A stretch of 64,000 bases of DNA from Trogon surrucura (Eukaryota > Chordata > Aves > Trogoniformes > Trogonidae), in NCBI GenBank assembly GCA_020746105.1, contig CM036658.1, positions 18,584,689 to 18,648,688 on the forward strand, given 5' to 3'. The position numbers and the translations under genes were made by a program. Shown piece after piece: positions 12,679 through 24,400 of this stretch; within the stretch, counting starts at the first letter, position 1, and every line of letters starts with the position of its first letter. The notes beneath the pieces were generated by a model. The model was not told the DNA's origin and made no database searches. It saw nothing but the letters and a program-made list of their open reading frames with translations.

Positions 12679-14114
12679 CAAAGGATTGAGATAACGACAG
12701 ACCTGACTGGAGCATGTTAAAACAAATTTGTTATACGCATTTTATATAGTAGTCAAATAGTCACGGGTCACAATGTTGGTTTATTTGTTCACATGATGGT
12801 GTTATGTAAATTCCTATAAACATTACGTATTCCCTGTGGTGCTGTTGATCCTCTCTGGGAGAATGATTAGGACTATCATTTTGCTGTAGTGGGTAATATT
12901 GAGTTATGGTATGATTACATCAATGGTCATGAGGTTAAGCTGGTATTTGTGTGCAGCATCATTGTCATGGCTGTACCTTGGGCACATTCTCTCAGAATGT
13001 AATAGTAATTACATCCAATCTATGGGGAAGACAGGGGGAATAGTTTGTCTTGCTCTTTCACCTCCCTTTCCTCCTTCAGCTTAACTACAACAACTTTTGA
13101 GAATTTTGAATATCCTGGGGATGTCCAAGCCACCATGCTCTTATCTCTATGTCACCTGAATGGGTTTCAGATCTTATTTATGGTTACAGAAAATTTTTTT
13201 ACCAGGGATCTGCCCCAAGACTAAATGATCATGGGTGGTACGACACACAGGAGAATTTGGGCAGCTGTCTAGAAAACAGATCAGCAGGCACTGAGGTACT
13301 GTTACAAACCTTGTAACAAGCACTGCAATTATCCCAACCCCATCCATGGGTACTGTGGTTGTACAAACCCCAGTGATAACCACTGATGCTGAACCAGAGA
13401 ACCAAACTGTACCAGTATCAGTTGCTCTTATACAGAAGAAGAAAAACACTGAAAAAATTATTCTGCTTAGTGAGAGATGAAGGTGAACCAGGGTCATCAT
13501 GAAAACAGGAAGAAGAGGCAGAAACAGAAATAATCACCTGATTTCAATACCCAAGGGAGCTGTGAGATGTATAGAAGGATTTCAGCCACCATCTAGGTGA
13601 GTACATTGTTACCTGGCTGCTCCAATGTTAGGATAACAGGGCCAGTAGCTTGGAATTAGAAGGATAGGGAAGCCAAGCAGCTAGGATCTCTCTCTAGGGG
13701 AAGGGTATTGACTAGGTGATTGATGAAAGGGCACAAGACCTCAGCCTCTGGAGGTCACTTCTGTCAGATATGAAGGAAAGATGTTACATGTCACCCAGGC
13801 AAGCTGACCACTATGGAATGAAATATCCAGAGGGAGCTAGACATGCTGAAGGTTATTTATAATGATCTGGAGAACAAGCAGTTGGCAATAAATTCAGGCA
13901 AAATCCAACGTACACAGTGTATGTGGCAAGGTTTCCATGAAGTTCACTACTGTCATAGGCCAACTCATTGGCCTTAGTGTTTTGGAAAGAAGGTGAGGGA
14001 GACACAGTGGACAAAGTGGCTAGACAACTTTGGCAATATGAAGGAAGTTTCTTTTCCTCCCTACAGGCCTGCATCTCAGCTTTGAAGAAACTGTAATACA
14101 CATTAGCCAAGAAA

Positions 14115-14214
14115 ATGTCCCCTAGGTGATCCTGTTCTGGCAGGGGGGTTGGACTAGATGATCTTTAAGGTCCCTTCCAACCTTTAACATTCTGTGATTC
14201 TGTGATTCTGTGAT
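14115..14214 (+). mobile_element. CR1 LINE 3' tail, plus strand
   Basis: The segment holds the avian CR1 3' end 'ggttggactagatgatc', 'aaggtcccttccaacc', and then three copies of an ATTCTGTG-type octamer. Only the last 100 bases are present, as is common for strongly 5'-truncated CR1 copies. It sits within the ERVL interior, so it inserted after the ERVL. Confidence 0.92.
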
Positions 14215-15256
14215 CCCAGCGATTCAAGGATAAGGTCTTCCTCCCACCTGTATGGGCCTGTATCTCATCTATTAGAAGTAAAAATGTTCCGCTGTTCAAG
14301 AGAGAGGAAACACAAGGTACACACCACTGAGTACCCTGTGGTGTTACCTGCATGATCATGGAGAGGAAATTAGAGAATGGGATGGAAAACATAGCTCAGC
14401 CCTAGAGGCGTGGGCATGTGAGTTGCAAAGAAAAACAACTGCAGAAGCGAATCCTTCCTGGAAAAGTGCCTCTCCAATTTCCAGAAGACAGTTCTCCAAA
14501 TGGAATAGAAGGGTTGGTTTCACTTTTCAGTCTCTTGAAAGGACTACTGGGTCATGTTTACTAAAAGTGAGTAACAAATACCGTGACCAAGATTAGAGGG
14601 GCCCTGCCTCCAGCTGGGAAGTAGAAAGGGAAACTGGATTTATTGAACTGTGTGGATTCAGTGGCATGGCACATCATACTCACAGGAATGTGAGACTCTG
14701 GTAGACATACCCTCAAGCTATAAGGGACAGAACCCCTCTTATTTCTGGAATGACAAGGGGGTCCCAAAATGTACTTATTGCAAAATGTAACTGCATTGCA
14801 AGCTGAACTGAATCTAACTGGAAATTAATGGCATAAACATCCCGGTGCATCCTTGGCATAGACTACATCAGAAAAGGGTATTTCAATGACTCAGAAGGGT
14901 ATCTGTGAGCCTTTGGTATAGCTGCCTTGGAGATGGAGGAAATTGAACTGCTATCTACCTTGCTTAGTCTCTTAGAGAAACATTCTGTTGAGGGATTGTT
15001 GAAGGTTGAAGAATAACGGGTACCAAACCGCTACCACAGTGGTGCACCAGCAGAAATATTACACCAAGGCTCTCTGATTCTTGTCCACACACTGATTTGT
15101 CAACTGGAAAGCCAAGAGGTGATCAGCAGAACTCACTTGTCCTTTAATAGTCTTATATGGGCAGTGTGAAAATCTAATGAACAGTGGAGACCGATAGTAG
15201 ACTGTTGTGGCCTGAATGAAGTACTTCTGAGTGTTGCTATGCCAGACATACCATAA

Positions 15257-15261
15257 CTTCA
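15257..15261. repeat. Target-site duplication CTTCA (left copy)
   Basis: This matches the copy at 16076-16080 on the other side of the LTR. The coding frame of the ERVL RT resumes directly after the right copy, which confirms that this pair is the genuine insertion scar. Confidence 0.9.
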
Positions 15262-16075
15262 TGTCGCGGGTTAGAGCTGGGTCGACCACTAATGCAGACA
15301 GACGCTCTCTAACCCCCTCTTCCCTCCCCCAAACGGGAAGAGAAAAGGGAATGAGGCAGGGAGATGTATCAGTGAGAGAAGAAAAAAACTAGAACAGCTT
15401 TAATGAAAATAATAGGAATAATGGTAAAGAGATAAAAGAATTACATACAACTATAGATAGTAGCCCAATATCAAACTCAACTCCCTCCCCCGATAGAAAT
15501 CCCCACTGGTGCTGCAGAGCAGGAGGCACTGGGGAAGCCCCAGGCTCAGCGGCAGCGGGAGCTGGATACAGGGAGCTGGATTCGGGAACTCAGGATCCGG
15601 ATCAAAAGCAGGAGGTCAGATGGAGTCCTCTCTGGACACCGACCATTGCAGAAACGAAGGGCGAAAAGGCCAAAAAGGGGTGAACAAAAAGGACAAAATT
15701 CTCGTGATCACTCAATTTATACTAGATATGACATATATGGGATGGAATACTCTCGTTGGTCACCTGTCCTGTCTATTACCCCCCGGAGATGCAACCTTTT
15801 ACTTCCTTGTGACCCCTCTTACTACCCGGCACCCCCAGCGTGGCACACAAGAGCCAGCAGTGGCCTTGGTCACTAGAGGAATAAGTAGAAGCAAGAGCCT
15901 TTCTGCATCCCAGTCCCAGGCAGTGACTGTAAACACCAGGTGTTCTCATTGCCAGTAGCACACACTGTCTGCAAAAACACGCTGCTGACTTCAGAACGTG
16001 CAGCCTTTTAGAAGACACTAAACTGGAAAGTAAAAATCACTAAACAGGACTGGGTTTTTAGCTAAACCCAAGACA
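15262..16075 (-). mobile_element. Solo LTR inserted inside the ERVL reverse-transcriptase region
   Basis: This 814-bp element begins TGTCGCGGGTTAG and ends CTAAACCCAAGACA on the plus strand, so it has TG...CA termini with an imperfect terminal inverted repeat (TGTC..GGGTT against AACCCAAGACA). It is flanked by 5-bp CTTCA duplications. Transcription would run on the minus strand: TATAAAT is complementary to 15715-15721 and an ATTAAA signal to 15399-15404. Both frames through it (for example 15509-15958) are fortuitous. Because removing it and one CTTCA copy rejoins the flanking RT segments, it is younger than the ERVL. Its outer end resembles the LTR at 17751, so they probably belong to related families. 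Confidence 0.9.
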
Positions 16076-16330
16076 CTTCAATAGGAAATGTAGTCAAAGG
16101 AAGCCAAGTGGTATGCAACCACTGATATTACTAATGCATTTTTCTCAATCCCTTTTGCAGTAGAGTGTAGGACAGTGTTTGTTTTCACTTGGAGGGGTGT
16201 TCAGTACACCTGGAATCAAATGTCCCAGGGGTCACACAGTTCTACCACCTTCCATGGACAGATCCAGACGACCATCCATCATGTAAAAGAAGAACCTCAC
16301 ATTTGAATATGATAGTTCTTGTTTATAGGT
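16076..16330 (+). pseudogene. ERVL reverse-transcriptase remnant, continuation after the LTR
   Basis: Starting with the right CTTCA copy, a plus-strand frame gives the RT palm segment. It includes KWYATTDITNAFFSI (about 16106-16150) and, after a short gap, FTWRGVQYTWN (about 16183-16215). These match the motif A region of ERVL-type reverse transcriptases, where the first D of TTDIT is the catalytic aspartate. The following part up to where the second catalytic DD box should lie is degenerate, and no such box can be read. There are stops and frame changes within a few hundred bases, so the gene is dead. No RNase H, integrase or 3' LTR could be recognised downstream. Confidence 0.78.
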
Positions 16331-17745
16331 CACTCTTTGTGAAAAGAAACAAAGGTAACTGGTTTCCCACAGCTGTATATAATACCCAGTGGTACTGACA
16401 TAACTCTTCCTGGCATTGTATTTTATGGGAACTTTGTGATTTCATTAAAAGTTGCAATTAACCAGACGTCTTAGATCTTGCATCTGAATTTATGGAAATA
16501 TTGTTTGTCTGGGGAGAAAAACAAAACTAGTTCCCCAAAAACTATTTAACAGATTATCTTTCTTTCTCCAAATAAAATAATATCATTTTTTTCATCAACT
16601 GAATGGAAAATATGTCTTCTTGTCTGTTAATACCACGTAAGGACAGAACTGTGCATTCTGCACACTTCTGTGTGGCCTTTGCTAGTGTGTTCTTCCTTGC
16701 TGGCTCCTTGTTCTTGTATAGAAATCCACCAGTCTTTAGTAAAAGTGTAACGTATGGAAATGAGAGGAAGCAAAAGAGCAGAGAGAATCAGAAAGAAAGG
16801 AGTTGGTAAAGGTTAAGGTCAAAGGTGGGAAAGATAACAAGAAGCTGTGAGACAACATCCTCCCCTGAAAAGTATCAAACAATTAAGGAACATCAGTACA
16901 AAGACTAGAGAAAACAAAAAAGGTTAATAAAAAGCAGCTGATGTTTCATCATTGTCAACACCATTAACAATAAGATAATATTTACATTTTGGTAATAGTC
17001 ACAGGTCCCAGTTGTGTCATGCACTTTCCATAGAGGTGTTACTCAACAACTTCTACAGACTGGTCTCCCACTTGCCTTTTTTGCCTCCTCAGAACTCCCA
17101 GTTGTCCTTTCCTCTTTCCATCCTTTTCTTCTCTCACAAAACAGTCAGAGGGAATTCCTTATTTCTTCTATAGCTTGCAGCAGTAAAGTTCTATTGTCTT
17201 TGAACAGCTGGCAGATATGTTTTTCAGGGAAAAGGAGAACAAGAAGTGAAAAGAAATAAAAAGGATTATGAGGTCATGTAACAAAGAAGATGATGCAGAC
17301 CAAGAGGTTAAGAGGTTACTCCCCATGAACCTTACTACTGTACCTGCTGGCATAACTATCTGTAAAGTGACTCTTGCTCCTTGTATCAGTATGATCTCGG
17401 TTAGTTTAAGCACTTAAAATAATTGTATTTTAAAATCTGGGTTATTTTGACATATGCAGTCTAAAGAGAATTTTTTATATGTGGTTATTCAATAGATCTC
17501 AGAGAAATAGCAACCTTCACATACAGTTATAGGCAGTGACCTCTAACCAAGCCTAGCTGCAATGAAAATGATGTTTTTCACTAGCTTAGTTTTTGGTATT
17601 TTGTTGGAAAGTTTCAAGCCTAGTGTGGGATAATCACAAAGGGTATTCATTCACCGTTTTGAAAATAGCTGAAAGTTAGTACTTTAGACCAAAGTAGTAT
17701 GTATAGCACAGTGTGATGTTACTTTAAATACACATAAAAAGCTCG
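16331..17745. other. Unassigned stretch between two LTR elements
   Basis: Nothing here could be assigned with confidence. The position suggests it may contain more of the decayed ERVL or other retroviral debris; the purine-rich piece at 16740-16860 and the pyrimidine-rich piece at 17060-17160 are compatible with that but not diagnostic. Confidence 0.35.
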
Positions 17746-17750
17746 AGCTC
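17746..17750. repeat. Target-site duplication AGCTC (left copy)
   Basis: An identical AGCTC occurs at 18449-18453, immediately outside the CA terminus of the LTR. Confidence 0.85.
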
Positions 17751-18448
17751 TGTTGAAATTTAAGGCTGGGCTGGTCACTAAACTTTCACAGACATTCTCT
17801 GTGATCTCCCCATTCTCCTCCTAGGGGAGGATAACAGGGGAACCAGGGAAAGACAAAGAAACATGAAACAGCTTAATGAAAAAGAAAATAATACTAACAA
17901 TAACAGTGAAGATGTTGAACTATAAACAGATGTCATACAAGTATACAAATATATTCAAATATGCAAGAGAATATGTTAATACAGAACTCAGGTCCTCTGG
18001 ATGACAGCTAGATCCTGAGCAGAAAGTCCCAGACTAGACTTGACAGCAGATGGGAGCACCCAAGTCCAGAGTCACAACGGCATTCCAAAAAAAACAGAAA
18101 AGGAACCTTGGACTTGCCACGCTACTCCCATTCAGACAGGCCGGGTAAGACAGTCTGTCCCAACAAACAATGCTCATCTACAACATGGAAACAGAAGGCA
18201 GGAACATCATCAGTAAAGAAAGACATTACAAACATCCATTGACTTTTTTTTTCATCATAGCAGGGCTTGCCTTAGGGGTCCTTATATAGTGAGCACCTTG
18301 GGAAGAAATAGCCTGATTGGTCCATTTCGGTCACCTGACCCATCCTCTACTCACCATAGGCACAGCTTTTCCACCATTCCTGCTGTGATTGCCATCTGTG
18401 CCAGGCAGCCTCAGAAAGTTTTTATTCTGGTGTTCGCAAATTAGGACA
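17751..18448 (-). mobile_element. Solo LTR, minus strand, with AGCTC duplication
   Basis: This 698-bp element begins TGTTGAAATTTAAGGCTGGG and ends TTAGGACA on the plus strand, bounded by exact AGCTC repeats. On the minus strand a TATATAA box is complementary to 18282-18288, and an ATTAAG hexamer lies complementary to about 17873-17878, at the position where the neighbouring LTR has ATTAAA. The first 60 bases align with those of the LTR at 15262: 'gctgggt.gaccactaa' against 'gctgggctggtcactaa', then 'cagac..tctct' in both. No internal retroviral sequence is attached, so it is a solo LTR left by recombination. Its divergence from the 15262 copy implies a different subfamily. Confidence 0.85.
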
Positions 18449-18453
18449 AGCTC

Positions 18454-21400
18454 CTTATCGTTTTATCACTTTAGAAAGTGAGAGAAAGATGATATTCTTT
18501 AGCAGGCATTTGTCATGGTAACTTGGCATACTGTTCTCTTGGATAGTCTGCTAAGTGTTGAAAGGATGGAAGCTCACCTCATACTGTATATGACCGAAGC
18601 TTTCTTATGTTCAGAGGACTTACTTGATGTCAATGAACTAGGACACTAGGACACCTTTTATCTTGGTTACCACTTCTTGATAGTCAAGTATTTTCACAAA
18701 ATCTGTGCATTGCTCTTGTTTTCTTATCCACTAAGGAATACTCATCAGTTACATACATCTTTTAGTCTCTGTGGCATTACCGCAGAAACATATCATGGGC
18801 ATGTGTTCATTAAGAAGTTTCTTACTTAGATGGTTACACTGTTAAATGAGCACGCTATTCTTACTTGAGACAAATTAAAAATACATTAATTTTTCATGAT
18901 GTTTTATGCAAGTGCCACTTGAATCTGTGTGATCCAAACCTCATGTATAGTTTTGCTACAGGCATGTATATATTACTTACAGAAATGTCTTTTTGCCTTG
19001 GTAGGTTGCTCCTAGTGTGGGAAAAAAAAGGACCAAAGAGTACTAGGATGTACAATAAAGCTGACTTAATTAAAAGAAATATGTTGTCAAGAGAGTGTGT
19101 CCATAGAATTTCGAAACCTCATTTTAGTTAGAGTGAGTTACAGATTTCGTTTTTTTTTGCTCAGTCAGTTAGTCTTCATCAGCACTGCTGATATTTATCC
19201 AAGATAAATCTCTATTTGTTATCCAAGATGTTTGCAACCTACATAATCTGTTTAAAACAATCATATTTTAAATACAACTTGACAACTCTGAATTTCTTTG
19301 AATTGGGATGATGGATCAAATGTGTTTACAGGTGAGCAGTAAAATTTATTTTGTATTGTTTAATATGCTCTTGCACTGCAAATATTCAGGCAAAGTACAG
19401 ATTCCATATTCTGCTATTTCTCAGATACTTGGATTTGTTCTGTAAAGTCATAAATTTGCTCTACCAAAATAAAAGTAAGCATGCTGAACTTTGGCAAGTC
19501 AATGTGGTGAGAGAAGGCAGGCAGTGTGATGAAGTTTGTTTTCCTTTTTAAGTATACGAACAGTGATTTAAATCACTAGGAATGTCTCTAGGCAGCTATG
19601 TTTTTGGACTGATCTCTCTATCCCACATTTTCCACTCCTTATCCAATAAGCCAAGTCATAAGACTGGAAAACGGTGTCTATGATGCATGTATTTAAGGGT
19701 ACACACAAAACCGCAGCCTCATATAAATCACATCTGACAAACAACATTGCATGGAAATAGCTCAAATAATTCAAGAACCACACTGAAATGTCAAAAATAC
19801 TGAAGCAGATCTGGCTTGGTCATTATCTCCCGTGTGGTTTTCATCATTTTTCTCGTGTTATGTTCAGATTCAGCAGCCACACATTCAGCTCCATCTTGTT
19901 TAAGGCCACATTACCTTCATTACCTTGGCAGTGCTCATGCTAGTGGTTCTAAGTGGAAATTAGGATGTTGTTCATATTGAGTTTTTTGTGGTTGTGATTG
20001 AAAATGCCCAGAAAAGAAATGGCAAGTTAATACGTTATCTTTTCTATTTTTCCAATAGGTGGTAGATTGAGGAAAAGTTAAACATTAAAAAAAACAACCA
20101 AAAGTAAAACCATGGCTTTTCATTATATTTTAAAATATTTCAAAATATTTGTAGGGATTAAGAAATCTTGTTATTGGCAGATCTCCTTTATGAGAGTCAT
20201 TAATGTAAATCTTTGTAAAATAGAAAAGTAAAAGCATTTGAACAAATAGGTCTATATTTCTGAAATTGCAGGTTATGCAAACTGATATTATTCCTGATGG
20301 AAATTCTGACATCTGTTTTTTTTGTTTACATTCCTTGACTGAACCATAGAACTACAGAAACACTTACTGAATTGTCAGTTTCTCTTTGAATAGTCTATGT
20401 CAATCAGTATTTAGGCACACTAACAGGAAGAAAGAAACCAGTCCTCACTGACAGTAAGTAGGCAATCTAGGAAGATGTGGTGAGGGAAAAAAAAGCTGCT
20501 TTGGTTTTTCACATTTATCGTTTTTTACACTTTACAGTGGAACTGGGATACCAAGTGGTCTGTCTGTAGTGAACTTTCGTCATAAAACCCGAAAAAACTC
20601 CTTGACAAAACTATCCACATACTCCTGCCCAGAGCCTTTGTCTTTCATCCCATTTCCGTGAAAAGATGTTTTGTTATGTATTAGATCAGCCTACCTTATA
20701 TCAAATTGTGACCTGCAAATGAACAAAAATACCTTGTAAGAAATAGATGCCCTTTTTTACAAAAAAAAACCCACACTCCTTTATTCATGTTTTTCTTTGA
20801 GAGGCTAATTCCAAACATGAGGCATCAAATAGCCTACCTTTGGGGTGTTCGGTTTTGTGTGACTGGTTTAAAGGCAGTTGCAGAATTACATTGTTAGAAC
20901 TTTCCCTGTGGACAAGTAGGTTCTTTATGCCACTGTTTCAGTCCAAGGAGCCAAATAATACCTTTTTTATTGCAGTATTTTTAGACATTGGATACATCTG
21001 GAAAAATATTCAAGCAGATAATTAGATTGCATTAGCAATGTGTCTGTTGTGGTTTCCCTGATCCCAAAGAAGGCAGCCCTTTATGAAGCACTTGGCCACA
21101 GTCTCCACAAAATCTGCTGTGTAAATTGGCCCACACTAAAGCATGTGGAAAACATTTTTTGGCTGAAACTTGAAACCATTCATGTGGCTTTGAGACAGGG
21201 AAGCTCAGCCTGCCAACATCAATAGAACTTTGTACTACAAACCAAAATGGTCATTTAGACATGTGTACTTTCATGCTCACAAATGCACTGAGGTCAAATA
21301 TTTTTTAATCTTGGGAATTTTTCCTCTTTATACAGCCTCGTATTTCACGCAGGAAATGAGGCTGAGTACAACAAACACAAATCATTGAGACTGACAGGGC

Positions 21401-24400
21401 ATATTGGGTTCAAAACCCAAGCTTTGACTCTAATTGCTCTCCAAAGGCCTCTGGCTCAAGGTAACTGTTGATTTAGTTCAGCTGTTTCAAATCAGCACTG
21501 TAAGGTCTTGCTAAGACAAACTGGTTAGGCCACATTACATTTGTACCATTGAATCCCTCGGGTACAAGTATAACACAGTTAGCATTTTAAAAGATTGCAT
21601 TTGTCCGTACACTGCAGGCGGTAATTATGAGCAGGGAAATCTTTTGTGAAAGATGGTGTGACCTTCCTTTTGGCGAAAGAGTGATGATGGGTTCTTGTGG
21701 AGGAAAAAATAATGTTTCTATTCAAGGTTTCAGAGAGGGATCCCACCTCCTTTTCTATGCAAGCCAACATTGTCAGAAACTTGTTGCCATTGTTTTTGTT
21801 TTGCTTTGATAATGCTTAGCTAGAATGCATGTGTCTCTATACATGACATATATGTTACTTCCCTGCTGCAAAAGTATTCCACTACCATCTCGGTGAAGAA
21901 GGGTTACTAAAGAAAAGCTACTTACTCTCTGCATGAACTAAGCAGTTGACACTCACTCAATTCCATGTATTAGTTTTCTATATTATTGACTGCTTCTGAC
22001 ATAAAGTGGGTCTGACTTTTCAGCAAGGGCAAGCCTGGAGGATTACCCAACAGAATATAAATCTGCTGGTGTATTATACTCTCTTACTGTTCTTAGTAAT
22101 GTAAGTGCTGAAGTGTGATTTATACCAATATATCCATTTGGCTGTCTACAGTCAGAATTTGCATAGTAAAGATCTAATCCCCTAGAAGGAAAGTGCAGTG
22201 AATTTATGCCAGGTTTAACTCACGAAGTGCTATTTTACAAGTTAACTCTTCCTGGCCCAGAGGTGATTTCAGAGTGTCACACTAGGGCTTAAAAATCACT
22301 AATCAAATCAACTGGCCTGATCAAACTTCATTTAACACAGTAGTGGATTGTACAAGCAGCAGGTCTCTAAGTCACTTTCCACCCAGGTGAACAGTCAGCC
22401 CCCAGCCCCCACTGCAAGTCCCACCAGCAGACCTGTTGATCAATGATTGCAGTTCATGTAAAATGAAGAGCATGCCCACTTCTGCTCTGTCTGCAACACA
22501 TCCTCTGTGGTTGCCAGGTGAGGTGGGAAGGGGTGACACAGGGCTGACTGTGTTGTTTTTCTGTCATCTGGGCAACACAGATTGATAGATGATCCAGGAC
22601 TGGGTCTGATTAATTTAGATGGTACTAAGTATCATATGTACATCTGTATGTAGGTGGCAACATTTGTATTTACTATTTTTAGAGTGTATGTTTTATGTTT
22701 CATATGATTTTTATTTCTAATGAAAAACATTCCTGAACTTCCTTTCGTCCTTTTTTTTTTCAAGCACATCTCTAATTGTAATGTTTTATGGCAAAAACCC
22801 TAGTACTGTTTTTACCATCTCTAGTCTCCCTTTCAAGAGCTAAGAGGTTCAGAAAGGTGATGGCAAGGATAGGTGATCGCTCTGTGATTAACTATAATCC
22901 CACCCTTAGGCATGGTGACAGGACAGAATGACATCTGAGGAAACGGGGATGATTTAATTTGTTGAAGGATGTGTAACTCCCTTGCTTCAATATAAATAAT
23001 GTGATAGTCATAGCGATCCAGACCAGATTAGCAGATTAACAGCTTCTTTATTACTCCTTCAAATAAGACAGTCAGTTCTTTGCAAATCCACCATCTTAGT
23101 TGACTGTGTTGTGCCAAAGAAGCATAAGCAATTCTCCAGCATGAGAGGTATGTTTTCTGAATCTTGGTTTACCCTTAGACAGTCATTCCCAGGCAAAAAT
23201 GAGATCATTTTGCTGAGCTCCAAACCAGCTAGAAACCACGTTAGCATAACACCAGGCCAGGCCTAGTAAGCACTCTGGTGAAGCTAACATTTTTAGGTTG
23301 GATTCTGCAATAATATGGTTTGCAGCTTTGAGCAAGTTCATGTCTGCCTGTAAATTGCTGCATAGATGTGTTCCTAACGGAGATATATAGGCTACATGAG
23401 AAACTTGCACTCTCAATTGTTTGTTGCCTTGATTCATTGAGTAAGTAGAAAATTTTCTTCCTTTTGCTCCGTGAAATGTTCCTTGCTCTGCTTACATTAA
23501 ATTTAGTTCTGTAAAATATTCTTTATACACAATTTGCAGGAAACCTCTATTTCCATTTTCCAAAAAATCTGGCAAAAACAGGTTTGCCTTTTCCTAGTTT
23601 AACTACTCTTCTACTAGAGCAAAGGGCTGGAAATGAAATATAACCAAATACAGATCTATGTGACAGAGTAATTAGAAGCAAAGAAAATCCTTCATAGATA
23701 CTCTATGTGTGTGTTTGTGTAATCATCATTATTAAGGCTTTCAAATCTTTCTGCAAACATTAAAGAAAATGTTTTCCTTTTCTGCCATGAGGTATGTTGG
23801 AGTAGTTGTCAATATTAACTCATTATTATAGAGCCAGCTAGTAATTATTTGGAATTTTGTTGTCTTTTCCTGGTCTTAGAAAGTTGGAAATTGTCAAGTT
23901 TCCTACCAAAGTTGACTTTTCGTAGTGGTAACTAGGAGCATTTTTAACACTGTTTAGCAAAAAAAAACCAATCCAAAACTGTAGATCACAGAGGGTCACT
24001 ACAGGTCTTGTGAGAGATTAGAGAGTGAAGATAACACCAATGACATGTACAGTAAGAGGATCATGATAATGAGGACAGATTCTGGACTGAGGGAAGACCT
24101 TGCAGTAAGTACGTACATCAATGTATGAAAAATGATTTTGACAACCTGCTAAAATTATTTTCATGCCTCTCTCTATATGTTCTCTTCCAATTTATGGAAG
24201 AATAAATTTACATTCCATTTGTGAAATGGAATTACACTGATTCTGATTTGAAAAAATAAAGTGAATATGTTACAATACCATTAAATATTGAGCAATTTCC
24301 AGCTGCATTGAGGAACAAGTCCCTGGGTAATATTCTGCCAATGTTGACACATTTCTTTTACTCAGTGCTTGCCCTTGAAACTAATCTGTTCATCCTTAGC

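Larger units (their letters stand above)
12679..15261 (+). pseudogene. Decayed ERVL internal region (gag to start of RT), with CR1 insertion
   Basis: This is the interior of the plus-strand ERVL. It contains no long open frame, but frame-hopping gag/pol-like protein fragments are visible on the plus strand, for instance around 14630-14790. Near the right end (about 15170-15255) a short segment matches the N-terminal part of an ERVL reverse transcriptase, including the motif GLNEV, with an in-frame stop close to the break. The coding sequence is then interrupted exactly at 15261 by a younger LTR and resumes at 16081. Numerous stops and frameshifts show that it is a long-dead copy. It would have encoded capsid and polymerase proteins; nothing functional remains. 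Confidence 0.7.

Noticed and set aside
15509-15958. 149-codon plus-strand frame
   Set aside because: It lies antisense within the solo LTR, with no motif and no codon-usage support.
15988-15993. ACTTCA as the right target duplication of the LTR that starts at 15262
   Set aside because: The ERVL coding sequence resumes only after the later copy at 16075-16080, and only that position gives TG...CA ends. The 15988 copy lies inside the LTR.
17751-18448. 3' LTR of the ERVL or partner LTR of the 15262 element
   Set aside because: It is on the opposite strand to the ERVL, has its own target duplication AGCTC (not CTTCA), and is clearly diverged. An independent solo LTR fits better.
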